A stretch of 64,000 nucleotides of DNA. It comes from Styela clava (lineage: Eukaryota; Chordata; Ascidiacea; Stolidobranchia; Styelidae). The position numbers and the translations under genes were made by a program. The stretch's first letter is position 1. Every line of letters starts with the position of its first letter. This document shows positions 11,694 to 26,300 of this stretch, one piece after another. The notes beneath the pieces are model-generated. The model was not told the origin of the DNA, did not search any database, and saw only the letters and a list, made by a program, of their open reading frames with translations. The stretch is from positions 7,512,974 to 7,576,973 of the forward strand of contig NC_135259.1 of the NCBI RefSeq assembly GCF_964204865.1, given 5' to 3'.

Positions 11694-13001
11694 CTACGAT
11701 CTAGGAATAAACATTCATAGGTGCAGAAAATGTTCACCAATAAAATATACTAATTAATATTATTATAGAATAAACGGTTATTACAGAATATTTAGCCGCA
11801 TAGCCTGTGTTGATAGCAATATTACCAATGTAGCAACTCAAATGTAGAAACTCTTTCGGCATACAGCCTTACCAATGCTGTGGCGACAGAACTATGATTT
11901 TCTTGCTACAACTCTGTTTAGAATCTAAAACTACAAGTTTTAAAGTAGTTCGAAAATTGAAAGACTCAATTAAATTGAATACATCTATATCTACAAGAAA
12001 AAAATGATATTAAGAAAATTCATATTTTGCCTCAGTTAATCAAGCCTTAACCCAGTATTAAAACTATACGGGTGTTTCCTTAGTATCTAATTAAATTTCA
12101 ATTTACTCACATAGTTTTTCTGCAAATACCAGGCTTCTGAAAATACCACGGATCATACAATGGCATTATCTTCCCATCTTCCGTTGTGATGGTCTCAGGT
12201 TTTTCCTTGTGGCACTTCATGTGGCTATCGCAAGCACCTTGTAAGTTCCATAATCCACCACAAAGTTCACCTTCTTGTTTGGCACAAACGTCGCAACATC
12301 TGATAAAGTTTAAGTGAAAGATCAGTTTCTAAATAACTATTAAAATGAAACTTTACATGTTATTTCTAATAAATATTTTCCACAAACTAGTTTTACTAAA
12401 TTCTATCCTTATAGCTCTTTCCAAACTTTTAAGCTCGCGACCCCTTCCAATATATTAAAATTTTCCGCGACCCCTGTTGAGTCAGCATTTTTATGCAAGA
12501 GCGCCACTTTTTGGCTTTTCCGATCAAAGTCGGCATTAGCAGATGCACCGATTCTTTGATCCTATGTATTTTCTCGAAATCGTGAGATTTATGTTCTGAC
12601 TAGTTTCAATAATTGTGTTCCCAATCAAGTCTGAAAAAGTACAATAGATGTGAAATTGGTTTACTCTTTGCGGCCCCTAAAATTCGCACGCAGCCCTGTG
12701 GTGTCGCGACCCCCAGTTAGGGAAGCCTTGATAAGTATGATAAGGAATTCTATTGTATTTTGTGAAAAGATTATTTCAAGACAAATTTGCGTTTGAATAA
12801 CAAATTTAGTTGAACACATCTTCAAATAAAATGAATGATTATAAAAGACACATATGCAATTAGCAACCTGCAGTTATCTTTTATGATCGATCCCATACAT
12901 TCGGTTAGCTTCTTGCACTTTTTCTGTTTGCAACGTCCACAGGATGAAGCGTTACATGCGTGCATTATGCCAGCACAGATGAGTAATATCTTGATGAGCA
13001 T
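11694..13001 (-). CDS. secreted single IGFBP-domain (SIBD-like) protein, gene E
   Basis: Three exons on the minus strand, 13001-12868, 12299-12111 and 11700-11694, join in phase 2/2 to give 109 aa. A signal peptide ([18 protein letters not shown]) is followed by [26 protein letters not shown] and CDSHMKC, with a final GICRKT. The spacing, including CxCCxxCxxxxGxxCGG, matches the N-terminal IB domain of insulin-like growth factor binding proteins, here as a stand-alone secreted domain. The last exon supplies only Ile-Ser and a TAG stop, exactly as in genes A and B. Exon 2 is 189 nt, identical in length to gene A. A minus-strand AATAAA lies at 11592-11587. Related single-domain proteins are known in arthropods (SIBD-1) with proposed immune roles. 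The ligand here is unknown. Confidence 0.78.
12412..12730. mobile_element. degenerate hAT-like MITE in intron 1 of gene E
   Basis: The left end tagctctttccaaactttt followed by gctcgcgacccc, and the right end gtcgcgacccccagttaggg, form diverged inverted termini of the familiar hAT type rich in gcgacccc. No intact 8-bp target duplication is visible. It lies in the intron between exons 1 and 2 of the minus-strand IGFBP-like gene. Confidence 0.5.
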
Positions 13002-13555
13002 TTCAGATGATAATGACAGCAAACTCCAATATTTAGAGCTGTGAATAATTTCCAATGCCCTGAAATATAAATTCATTTTATGGTAGATCGCCGAAGATAG
13101 CTTTGGGATTACCAGGTTTTATCGTAAGTAAAGAGGAGGCCTGTTCAACGGAGATCGAGACCCCATCCATCCCTATGCCTAACTTATGAATACCACCAGG
13201 CAAGTACCGCGTAAAAACGTTCTAGTTGGCACAAGTAATCGATAGATATCACAATATTGAAAATTTAGTGTGTTCCACCACTCATTCTAACGCGGTTATA
13301 TCTATAAATTCTCGTCAAAATTTCAGTATAATTGTCACAATCCCTAAAAGACCAAAAGCTATCACTATACCGGACAAAAAAGACATAAGGACGCTGTGAA
13401 AGTTACAGCAGCTATGACAGTTAAGTGATTACGGTAGTTAATGCGGTATATTTTGACGTTGCAATTGTGACAATTATAGCGAAACATAATATGGCTACGA
13501 TTGGTATTATGGTTATCACTTTATTTACAAATTCCCATAGGCAATCGAATCTAAT

Positions 13556-13734
13556 CAGTGGTGGGATTCAAATTTTTTGTCAGCAGGTTTCATCACACAA
13601 ATGTCATATTTTTCAGCCGGTTCTGTTACGAAAAGTCATGTTATTTTCAGTAATGCTAACCGGATCGCTGATCTCATAAAATTCCGTGAGACGATTCTAT
13701 ATAACCGGTGCGAACCGACTGAATCCCACTATTG
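13556..13734 (+). mobile_element. hAT-like MITE, copy 1
   Basis: The left terminus cagtggtgggattcaaattt and a decayed right terminus (gaatcccactattg) enclose 179 bp that is an inverted homologue of the element at 49384-49551. Shared strings include cagccggttctgtta, taatgctaaccgg and ctcataaaatt. The flanking 8-mers aatctaat and ggtcttat agree at five of eight positions, consistent with an old target duplication. Confidence 0.7.
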
Positions 13735-16700
13735 GGTCTTATATATATATCACACTGGCCTTTCTTCCGAAGTGGCTTGCCACGGAATAATAATTTTAAA
13801 AGAATGTCTTATAACAACTTCACACAACACACTCTTGTGAGTTTTTCAAACTACGTAAGGAACGGTCGTAATTTTCGAATAATATTTCTGTGGAATTATT
13901 TTAAAAAAATTCAGGTAAATCTGATTATGTAAATAGTAAAATCCTAAACAAAATCGAATACCATCAAATTCACCAAAATTCCCCTTTTAGCCACTCAACT
14001 CTGATGTCTCAGAAGCCAATGGCAATTGTATCTTCAATATATAACATTTAAGCGCGCGATATAGAGTCAGTCTTACTCAATATACAGAAAGAGGTGACAA
14101 CTTTTGTACATTTTATTTGTCCATATCCCGTAGCTTCTACGGCCCATGTAGCTAAAATGGCTAAATTAAGAGGATATGTTTGTGCCACTCATATAAATTT
14201 TGTACTTACTTGCCAAGAATTACTCGCATTTGCAAACTCGTAAAATTTTCAAAATATGTGTGTGCAGTGAACTATGTGCATCCAAATTTGGGCCTGTCTT
14301 TTGCACAGGGTAAATCATGTGTCCATACTTGAACGAAAATACTCATTGGTTTGACCCCCAAAATACTTTAATTTTATAAAACTAAATACTTTAATAAAAG
14401 ATATATATAAAACGCAATTTTAATAAAAGCAAATTGAATTTTAATAAAAACATTATTGAAATTTGCTGAAATGAAGCTATGTCAGTATTTTTCCTGTCAT
14501 TCTAGCAAACCACCCAGTCGATTTCCATAATTTTACGAAGAAATACTACAACTGCATATGACATTTTAGCTCAAATTTAAAAGAATTTAGGACGATGTAT
14601 GTGAAACATTTTGCGAACGTTTGATTCAAAAGCCACGGCGAGCAAATTCCGAAAACCTTCAGCATAGAAATGGATTTCATTAGCAGGCATTGTATTAATT
14701 CAAAATTTAAACACCAACCTCCTATTATACTTTGTTTGAACTCAAGCATACATATCAGACTTCTTTCAAACTTCTTATTATAATTCATTGGTTTGATCTT
14801 AGTTTTTCCGCGTTACTGATCCTAGAAAGCAACTACTTGAATGCAAAACGATCAAATTCAGATCCTATACTGCTTTCGGCCCTGCCTTGGTTCTAAAAAC
14901 ATGTTCCCCCAAAAATCTTCAATTTTATCAAACTTAAGTATATCCCCATTTTCAGACTGATGGAAATTAGCTGAAGTTGTTCCCGCTTTAAAACAACTTA
15001 TAAACACAGTCATTGCTGGCCCCATATTGAATCACATTGACTTCTAACTGTCAAACAATATGATTTTATCATGATCAATTTTAGGATAGTTATAACTGAA
15101 AATTGAATCGTAGTGGTGGAGGTTAGTTAATTGCTTTTGATATTTCATAATGTTTAACTTGGGTTTGCTGAATACGTATGCGAATTTGATGATCTGTATC
15201 ATCTACGACTCGATTAACTTTTAAACATTTAAAATATGCTCTAATGTACACTTTATTTTATTTTACAGTTCCTCAGTATTTACAATTAGAAGATATTTTT
15301 AAAGAAACACAATACATTGTTGCAAAATGTGAAGAAAAATACAAAGACACTTGACAGAAAACTTGGTATTGATTGAAATGAGGAATGTGTCACGATTTCT
15401 GGGCAGTAAAATATTGGTAGTGTTAGGCCGTAGAAACACGTCAACGATGATTTACAAAATTTTCAAGAAATTGTAAAAGCGCAATATAATAAGCATTACC
15501 AATCCGACATATGGACAAATTCGAAGTTTGCCATGCATTGGTCCTTTTAAAACTTTGTCGCCAGTTTGCTCGACAACTAACCGCGAATTGTCATCGGAAA
15601 TGGCACAAGCGGATTGTAGAATAAACTGGAAAATGTCGAAAAGTTTTATATTTCTACATGTCATGTTGTAGTAGTTTGAAAATCAATGGTCAATAGCAGT
15701 AGTGGTTGTCAACCTTTTATGCGTGGTAACGGTAACACATAACTAGCCGACAGTAAAATATTAAAATTGATAGATCAAGAATTTGTTGTTACGTTTAAAT
15801 ATTCGACAGCGAAGATCTAAGTGAACACTAACAAATGGGGTTCTTCTCGATGGGGTAAAAATTTCAACCCCATCAATCGTGAAAAGAGGCCGAGAAATTG
15901 AAATTGAGTTACGAGATGTCTTGCTTCTGTAATTGGTTTTGTGATTATTCCATTGGGTGATCGCCGACGCTAATTTAGATGCTGCTATTGATGATTTCAC
16001 AATATTTTACCATAATAGTTTTAAACTTTAGGACTCGTAATCCAACATGATTCATAACATCAAACACTAAGTCAAAAAAAGATAAATTATATCGAATTAA
16101 CTCGGAAAGAAAGCTGACAACCTGAATCAGTTCTCCAATTTGGAAATAGAAGGTTGCGATAGAAGTAACTATGACATATCAAATAAAAACAGGAGACACA
16201 TGGCAAAATAGAACTCAACAACAAAATAACAACGCAAATTAAACTGCAATTTAATCCCATAGTCAAACTTTCGTTGAATGTTGTACACTTCTCTGAAAGA
16301 CAGATTCTGATTGCAAGTGTTTTTATTGAACCACGGCCGCAATCCCTGGTTTCATCGTGCAAATGTTTTCGAAATTTAGATGACGACATAATAACGAAAA
16401 TAATTACATAACGAAAAAAATTTACATTTGGTCAAACTGAATAATATAAACTAAATAATATTGAGTTAATATAGAAACATTCAAAGCAAACTTTCATCTA
16501 TTTAGAATTGGAAAGAATTCTACATTTTGTTCGGCAAAATGAGATTTCATCGATTAATTGCTGAACATTTTCAACTTTCCCTGATATCTATAATGAAATT
16601 ACTGACAAATATCAAATATTAGTATGTTGCTTTGTATTTTCAAACGATAGAGAGTAGTTGTCCACAAAAGTCGAAATTCAATAACATTTGAACTTTACTC

Positions 16701-17384
16701 CTCAAATTTTGAACAGTATCCTAACAAGAAAAATTTCGGTGCTCCAGAAGTATGTGTACCAAAATGGAGATAACTGATTTTGTTCGCCTACTTTACATCA
16801 AGTTGGGTAGAAGGACGGCAACCTATGGACATATTCACTTGGCTAACACAGTCAGTACCTAAACTCGTAATACTATAGAACTAAAATGAGGAAATCCAAA
16901 AAAAATATGGCCTAACCCTAACCTGGTACACATACTACTGAAGTAACAAAATTTCAATACCAAAACTGTGTCGCTAAATATTGCATGTTCGAAGATTAAA
17001 ATTGTCAATTTCACTTTTTATTTGTAGCCTATGTTACAAGGTTGTCCGAGTTTTTAAATCTATTTAGAAGTGCTCTTTCGCCAAGATGCATCATTATACT
17101 TGTTCAGTTTTCAAGTTGTTTTCCATTTTTGTCAATTTTCTTTTGTGGGGTTTCGTCTGCATGTTCGTGTTCTAAAGCACAATGATACGTCGAATAATGA
17201 ACATTTAGGTAAAGTAAATATATTTATTATCATCATTTTACAATACATCAAACTGTAATAAATGAAGCTAGGGTTAAACATTGGTATGAAGTAATTTGGG
17301 AAATAGCAAGAATAAATTGCCATGTTTAACAATGAAGCGATACTCAAATATATGCTCCAGAAGATCTAACGCAGCACCGGTGGC
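13735..17384. other. gene-free region with scattered repeats
   Basis: I see no supportable gene here. A 100-codon minus-strand open frame at 16087-16389 contains a hydrophobic, cysteine-rich segment but no family motif or splice context. A hAT-like tip (agtggttgtcaaccttt) lies near 15700 without a partner. A copy of a dispersed repeat lies at 16739-16935 and is listed separately. A minus-strand AATAAA at 17228-17223 may serve the GPCR gene that ends at 17385. Confidence 0.4.
16739..16935 (-). repeat. dispersed repeat R, copy 1 (inverted)
   Basis: This segment is the reverse-strand homologue of the copies at 31882-32046 and 57925-58082. The shared core reads gtgttagccaagtgaatat on the minus strand, followed by related ccgtcctt, aacttgatgt and tctggagc blocks. 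It is non-coding and of unknown class. Confidence 0.65.
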
Positions 17385-20300
17385 CTATTCGTCTTTCCCT
17401 AAAGTCTCCCCAGAAAATAAAAATATTTCGAAACATAGTTTATAACTGTGAAACCGGTAATTTCAAAAATCATTTACGATTCCTTACTTCGGGTTATTAC
17501 AAATTTTGCATACTTACTTGCATGAACCCTTTTTCTGAACCAAGCCAAAATATATTTGATAGGTGTGGGAAGAGCGTAATACAACATAGGATTTATCATA
17601 CTGTTGATTGGTATGATCATCAGCCCAACAGGAAGATAAGCGTCGTTTGGTATATCTATGCCTTCATGGAAAAATAAATGATTAAAACATTATTCATAAT
17701 GTTCTTGCGGATAAATAATTTGTAATATATATTACAATTGTCATTGCAATCATCAAAGTAAATTTAAGGCTATGCCTCGCTTTGAAAACTTTATACATAA
17801 CTTAATTTATTTTTCTATTCATACGTATAACCATAATTTTTATATAAATGGGTAATGCTATTAAGCTATATTTCCTCACAGTACATGGCCACAATTGAGT
17901 TTTCTCGACATATAATTACCAGCAACTTGTAGAAATCCCATGATACAAATTGGCATCCAACACAACAAATCTGTTATGATGATCACGGTAACTTTTTTCT
18001 GCATGGATTTTGCCCTTTTCTTTAACTGTTGGTTGGTCAATGCTTTATTTTCTCGAGTTGAATTCCTGTCGGTAAAATAAAAATTTTACACTTTTTTTAT
18101 CCGATGAACACACTTTGGAAACCCCGTAACCAATTTGTTGTTCTTACTTATATATCACAAAATATCCGACTGAAATCACAAAAAAGGCCAAGAAATTGAT
18201 GATGAGAAGGATTAGTGAATAACCCCATGCCATATCCTTTATTGGATTCGGAAATAGTGTCGGGAGACAAACGGTATGAGTTGAGTAATATCCAAACTTT
18301 CGGTCAATATTGAATTTAGGATTTAGTCTTTTGAGCATAGTTTCCAATGCTGACCATGAGTCACTTAATCTGTTAAAAAAACGAAAAGTTAAACATAATA
18401 TTTCTAAATGCCTATATCAGTTAAAAAATTGTCTTACTTCAATGTATCATTATTTTCAGTTTGTATTGTTGAAATCCATTGATTTATTCCCCTTATTTCG
18501 TTTTTGTTGATTATTGAAAAAAATGGATTTTGACTCAACCTGAAATTGTAAATTATTTGTCATTGTCAGAAAATATTGGCACAACATCAGTAGATCGCCT
18601 TCTGTAACCCTTGGTCGACATTGATTTGGATCTCAGTAAGAACAATTTTGTAGAATACCGACTAAGTAGCCTAAGTTTGAAAAACCCTTTTTTACATGGT
18701 AATTTACAAAAAAGTTAAGATTCTTAATGAATGCTAATTCTTGTCAAGTCTATTATAGAATAACAGTAACAACGATAAAAATTCAAACAAAGAGCTTATC
18801 ATGGTGGTCAAAAACTGTACACTTTCATTAGAAACTGATGTTCCGACGGAAAAAAAAAATCTACATTTAAGAAATGCCGACCCATAAGGAAATGACAAAC
18901 AAATAATTCTATTAATAGACTAATAGAGTAACAAATAGATATTACATATATGACAGAGAACATTTCATATTTGTTCTTACAATATTTAACAGAAAATTTT
19001 GTCATACCATACATTGTCCACAAAGTAGTCTTGAGTAACTGGCAACAACGGAATCACGGCAATTGCAATAGCAAGAGTCCATGACAATACGATAATATGA
19101 CGAATTGTTCTGAGTCTAACTTCAACAAATGGTCTGAAATATATATTCATATAAACGCACAGCAATAATATAATCAATTTTACTCTGTCATTCACCTCAG
19201 AAGAGTATACACTCTAAATCCTGTAATGATCGTCAGAGTAAAAACTGAAGACTCTGTTCCAATCATAAGCAAAGCTCCAATAGCAGAACAGGTAATTCCA
19301 CTTCTCCATTCTGCATCTTCTTTGCAGTACTCACCCTGCATTGTTACACTCTTTACGCATATGGTCATTGTGTATACCTGAGTAAAATCATATGTTTTAA
19401 AAATGTTCAAATATTTAACTAAAATATTCAAGTTGATCTACCCCAACGAGAAAATCAGACGCTGACAGATTCCAAATCAAGATTTTGTTGATCATAGCAT
19501 TCTTTTTATCTTTCTTCATCTTGAATAACTTGATTATAGAGAAAATAATCACGAACGCATTTCCTGCCAATGTGACGGTACCTGACAAAAAAGTATTTAA
19601 TAACTGGCAAAGTTATGTTAAACGATAGATTGATATATATATAGGGTTCCATTATCTTTGAACCTATGTACATTTGCACTCAGGTCAATTGCATCTAAAT
19701 ATTTTTGCATCCACGGACATTTGCACCCATGAACAATTATATCAATACATTTGCACCCGCAGATTTTTGCACCCACATACAGATTGCACCTATGAACATT
19801 TGCTCTCATGGACATTCGCACCCATGAATATTTGCACTCATGAACATTTCCACCCACGTGCATTTGCACCCACGTACATTTTCGCCCAAAGACATTTGCA
19901 CCCATGAACTTTCGCACCCACGGACATTTGAACAAATGTACATTTGCACCCACGGACATATGCACCCGGTACATTTGCACCCGCGTACATTTTCACCCAG
20001 GTACTTTTACACACGCGTACATTTGCACAAGCGTACATTTGCACCCAGGTACTTTTACACACGCTTACATTTGCACCCACGTACTTTTTTACCCGCGTAC
20101 ATTTACATCCGCTTACAATTGCACCCATGAACATTTGCACCCACGGATATTCGTGACTGGAAAAGAGGTTATATTGCCATTTGCGCCGAAATAGTGACAT
20201 CCTAATGTTATAAATAGTAATGAAGACGAACTCACTGCAAACCCGATTAATTTTGATTTTTCTCTTATCTATTTTCTTTCTTGAATCACCTATCTCTTGT

Positions 20301-23300
20301 TTTGTACAATTGATTTAACACTGACTTGATTAATTTATGTACAACCAGTTTCCTTCCCCATCGTCTGCTAACCACCGCACATTCGACTACGTTTGCGTTA
20401 TTTCATCGAAAAAAAAAATGACCGATGAAACTAGGAAAGGATTGTAACTCGCAAGGACAGTGAAAACGTAGCGACCCTCATCAAGGATAAGAACTACTTA
20501 GAACTGGTAATCCGTCTTCATTTCGAATATATATTTATAGTTGGTAATTAAAGTTTGTCTGAAACATGGTTATTCGCGATCATGACTATTGGTGCGTTTA
20601 ACATGTTTGAGGGTGCAAATGTATGCGGATGCAAATGTACTGACGCCTATATATAGATGCATTCTTGAGGAAGTTTATAAATTATTTCAGACAAAACATT
20701 GGGCAAGTTGTATTCACACCTATTTATTATCTTATTCTAGACATTCATGAAAATATTTATTTATCTTCCATATTTTACAGGCCTTAACTTAACACTATGT
20801 ATGACAAAGAATGTCGACGTACAGTTCAGAATCGATTCTAATTGAAGAGTACGGTCGACAGATAATAAATTGATGCAAAACGTCGCAGGAATTTGCAATG
20901 TTCTCAGCTTATATTTGAAAATAGCTATTTTGCAAATGCAAATTCACAAATCGGACATGATTGATAACTTACTTTGGCTGATTGCCCCAGATAGTTCGAA
21001 CTGAAATACTTTTGAACTGATTCATGTATGTGCGGAACCACGCTTCGTTCGATAGACATTACAAAGATTATTACGTTTTAAAAATAATTCTGCGTTTTAA
21101 ATAATTCTAGGCTTTACAATATACATACATTAAGTAATTAAGAAATAACCTGTATGGTTTGGTTCGTACAATTAGGTTTTATATATATAATATACACTAA
21201 CTTGTCACCAATACAATGGCAAGCACTAACGTATTCTTGATCATTGAATTTGTGTCTGAAAATGCACTGACAATGCATTCAGGAAGACATTCGTCACTAC
21301 CACTTTTACAATCTTGACTCCCGTCACATATCTGTAAAAATTTATATATTGGTAAAGCAATACTATTTTAGTTGTCACGTCTCTATCAGTATGTGAAGAT
21401 CAAAACAACTTGGGCATAACGCCAAATGTATATAACTCTATCGGGATCAAGCGATCCGACACCTATATTCCTTACTAAAATACCGTTAACGATTTCGATT
21501 TCAAATGAATTACGAATCAACGAATGTCAGGACATTTAGGATATTACAGAATAATCGTTTCTGCATCCAACGTTTGCCCTTTTACTAAGTTTGGGTTTAT
21601 TGTCTGCTTGGTCAAATCCCATACTGCAAGAAATTGTGTCGTGTCAAAATATTTTTTCATTTACTACCAATTCGAGGAACTCTTCCTCCCTAGCTATTTA
21701 TTGTTTTAATGGCCTGATACATTTTATCTGCTGGAATCGCGAACTGGAAAATAAATATATATAATAGTGCGCTGATGGATGGTTAGTAACTTTGTCAATT
21801 ACAAGTTATTAACCATCCATCAGCGCACTAATATATATATTGCTTTTATAGTTGAGAGAATATTCAAAAGGAATAATATTGTTGCTACTCCCACAGTTTG
21901 GGAACACATGTTTTCTCTAAAATTCCTGCAAATTCCTGTTTTGAAAATATTTCATTTAGATTTCAGAGCTAATCTGAGGTATGTAAAAAGCATACCTCAG
22001 TTTGTAATATAATATTTAGGAGTCAAAATGCAATCAAACTTCATTTTTAGAGATGAATTTAACATCTCCTGTGTCATTGCAGTAAAAGTGAGTTGTTTCA
22101 GTGCAGTTCATTTCATCGCTAGAATCTTCACAGTCCTGTAATAGCCAACATATCAAAATAAAAGCATTTCGTTTTTCCAATAAATATTTTTGATAACATT
22201 ATTCGGAATTGTAAGTACCACATGTTATAGGTGTAAGTTGTGCAATCTATTACAGTTAATGTCAGAAGCTCGGAATATGGAAGCGATCCAACTCTATAAC
22301 CTCGTGTTTTTTCGTGCGAATCAAGAATTAAAATCCCGTTTGAGCAATCACTAACGAAGGCACTCACTACTGATTGGTTCGCGCATAAAAAACACTGATG
22401 TACCCGATTGGTACTGATCGTTCTATTCGCGGGAGTGTAGGTTACATCACAATGGGTCCAAGTTTCACTACTCCGTGTACTTGATACTTGGTAAATTTAT
22501 TGCTCAGAATGAGAGATCAAACAATAGATTTTGATGTTAAGCAATTCGTATCTCTGTTTTCAACCCAAACCTAATTGTGAATTTGAAATGGTCGACAACG
22601 AGACGTCTCAGAGCGATGCTAACTATAGATTTAAGCTACGCGACGGACAAAACGATTTGGTGGATAAGGACTCAGATATCGACGTAATTTGTTAGCAAAA
22701 AAATTTTCCATCCCAAGGTTGAAAGTGTAATTATCGTCTTTGAGACTTGATGATGTTTTTAAAGTAGCCGATAAAACAAAACAAAATATTTGCAATTATC
22801 GTATTATTAACACAAACATAAATTAGTCTCACATACTTTATGAAGGTTGCAGACTTTGTGGTCAGGTACGTTTATTGGGTTATTCCCTTCGCAATTAAAT
22901 CTTTGAAAATAAAAAAAATAAAATGTGAAAACTTTTTTTTATCAAAGAGAGTTTCGTGGACGGAAGAATGACAAGTTGAAATCAATCTACTTGTTCTGAT
23001 CTCATTAATCAGTGTGAGAAGTATACATCTCACAAAACTTTTATTATTATTAATACTATTTTTATTCATTAATAGTCGTTTTATTATTATTTTTGATATG
23101 ATTTTAGGTCTTCCAATTCGAAACTCCCGTATCTATATTCAATTTGTGGTATATTATAGTTTGCTAAGTACATCAGACCATCTCAGGTGGAAAACTAGGC
23201 TTAATTACTAGGTGCTAGGTTCACTTCACACGCTCGATATTTAATTTTATTTTAAACTTAATTTGATGTTACTAATAAGCAGAACTTGTGAAATGAAAAA

Positions 23301-26300
23301 CAAAACGTTGCCGCGAGTACATTGATGAGATTGGTCCTCGCATGAAACGCCATATGATGCGGAAATAGTTATTAATTCTTCAATACATATAAGTTTGTGA
23401 CATACGCCAGAAAGCAATTTAGAAATACTTTACCTTCGTGGACATTTGATTTCTTCTTCTCCTCCTTCGCAATCAGCTATTCCGTCACATATCTTCCAGG
23501 CTGGAATGCTCGTTTTGCTTGAACAGTGATAATCCCCTCGAATTAAAAAGTGTTTGCAAAATTCGGGTATCATCTGGCAACCCCAACATTCCTCGTGGTA
23601 AGCCTGACTGCATTCTATGATTCCATCGCACTTTGTTGCAATTGGACCTGAAAGGTTTTAATTATAGAATTTGTGTCAGTATGTACAAACAACAAAAATG
23701 TTGAGAAATATAAATGACCATCAGAGATAATGAAAGTTTGACAGGTTTGTTTGCAAAGAAAGTTCACAAACATTCGAGAATTTTTCAATGGTAAATTACA
23801 CAAATATTTTCATTGTTTCCTGGTCAAATGACAAAAGGCGTAATTTTCTCTATCTAGAATATCTATCATTATCTACTGTTTTTATTATCACATCAACAAT
23901 TTTCTTTCCGATAAATTTGCTATATTTCTCAAATTAAGAATTGGGCTATTTTAATGATGAACTGAATTTTTTAGCAGCAAGATATAGTACAGATGTTAAC
24001 AAAAATATGTATTTTTTTGGAATCGAACAGACCGATTTAGAAGCTAAATCCCATAAACAACAAAAAATAAAGAACTAAAGTAGAGACTATTGATAGACTT
24101 GAAAATATGCTCGTGAACTGAGCCTCACGGTTGATATAAAACAAATATAAATTTTTAATGATGAGCTTATTCAGTGAATATTTTGAGGCAACACGTGATT
24201 GACAAATTGTAATTATTGTACATCTTATTGAATTAAACAAAAACTATCTGATACATTTTTCGCTCCCAATTGGTTTGAAATATTAATTGAGACTTAAGTT
24301 GTATATTGTAATTGTTGTTTCATTCCATATTAATTACTATAATCTTCAATGATTATATATATTCTATAAAATTGTAAAACATACGGTTGGGGTTTAGTGA
24401 TTCACAAGGGAAGTTACATTTGTCTGCTGTCCGATCCCACGAGTCATCTGTGTAATGATAACATATGGCAATTAAAATGTCCTATATTCACAACCTCTAA
24501 GGTCATGAAATTAGCCTTAGTGCTGTAAGACCGAGATTTGAATTATTGTAAAATATTTGAAAGAGTGAGAAATCCAAATCTATTGCAAAATATCTGATAA
24601 ACTATGATAGACCAAATAATAGAAAACAAATATAAATATTTTCGACAGTATTTCTGAAGTAAATTTTGCATAAAAATATTAATAGATATGATAAAATTCG
24701 CGTTACCCGGACAACTTGTTTCTGGACAAAATTTTTCGTCAATTGCTCCCATGCAGTCTTGTCTGAAATATAATTATGGTAAATTTTATTCAAATTGAAT
24801 ATACAAATAGATATTTTAGAAGGGTAAAAGGGGAATGTTAGCGTACAGCCTGTTAAAACATTCCATAAATTATGGTCGTTTTAGGTGTAGATTGAGCTCA
24901 AAATCAATTTCAAATAAAAAGTTAGATTTGTATTGAAGCAACTTACCGAGGTCTTCATATTCTAACTCCTATTCCATACTTTCAAAATATGCTGTGACCT
25001 ACTTACATTTTATCGCATACTTTTGTACTATTGTTTGCCTCCGTGGCATTACATGAGAAGTACGGTGTCCCATCTTGTTGCCCTTTATTCAAAAGCAAAA
25101 TTCTTAGTCTTTTTCTAGGATAAATTGTTTCCAAAAATCAAGTAATCGCAGAAAGAAATCTCACCCCAAACAACGTGTTTGCAGATGTCTATGACACCTT
25201 TTCGTTTGCATAAACATTCGTCTGATAAATCTGGACAGTCTATGATACCGTCACACAGTTTTCCGTAAGGAATTATTTCTTTAGATGTGAAACAGCGAAA
25301 GCACTCTTCTTCATGAAAGACTGCGAGTTATTATATTATTTTGTTAGTTGCTTAATTTTGAACAATCCTTTTAATTGGTGATAATTAAATTAAATTAAAT
25401 TAATTAATTAAATTAAATTAATTAAATTCAACAAATTTAGAAAATGAGGTTAGCCGTTTAAATGATATTTTCGTTAGAAACTTTTACACTCTTCTGAATC
25501 AGTTAAACAGTTAAACATTTTTGATATTCCTTTGATATTTTAGCAAAATACTTCAAGTTTCAGAAACAGTAAGAGACTGTGCCACTTTTTATCCAATTCT
25601 CCAATTCAACTCCAATTGTAATACAATAAGAATTAATATAGGTAAAATCGACATAATATTAACGAAAATCGTTTTTTTAACAATACCGTTGAGATATGTG
25701 ACAAGATAATATTTATATTTTATTCTTTGTATCTTTTTTTATATTTTAAAAATGAAAGTAACTAAATGAAATACCAGTAAATCCATTTGAGAAAACATTC
25801 CGTTCATTTTTTGTTCTACAAGACTTCACTTATTAAATTATATGTGTATATCTGTTCTGATTGTTTGTATTTTATTTTACTTTTATTTACAAATGAACTT
25901 ACTTCTATTTAGTATGGGTTCATTTCCATCGCAAAAGCATTCATCAACTCCTGTAATAACGAAAATAAAGGGGAAATAGAAACATATACTGAAATATTGC
26001 ATCATTACAAACTTTTTAAAACGACAAAAAACCAAAAAAACTCTTGATATTTTTGAATTTTGGAAACGCTTCCTAGTTTTGCCAAAGAATGCCACCGAGT
26101 TGACTACAAGTCATATAGTTTTGGAAATAATCTAAAACATCAGTTTGTGAGAAATTGAGATAATATCAAAATTATACTGCCAACAATATTTGTTGGGCGA
26201 AAGATAAATACCCAACATAGAGGTTGTTGCTACTTTTGATCTAATAAAGTAAGTTGCTAATCATCTTATATATTACAGCTTTTACTGCTATTTTCTAAGA

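Noticed and set aside
12835-13044. A plus-strand open frame of 69 codons
   Set aside because: It is the antisense of the signal-peptide exon of gene E (13001-12868), which has clear splice phase and family motifs.
16087-16389. A possible small membrane or secreted protein on the minus strand
   Set aside because: It has a hydrophobic stretch but no recognisable family, splice context or promoter. AT-rich DNA yields such frames by chance.
19618-20200. Several overlapping open frames of 70-120 codons on both strands
   Set aside because: They are reading frames through an 18-bp minisatellite whose period is a multiple of three. The peptides are simple repeats in every frame and the region is an intron.
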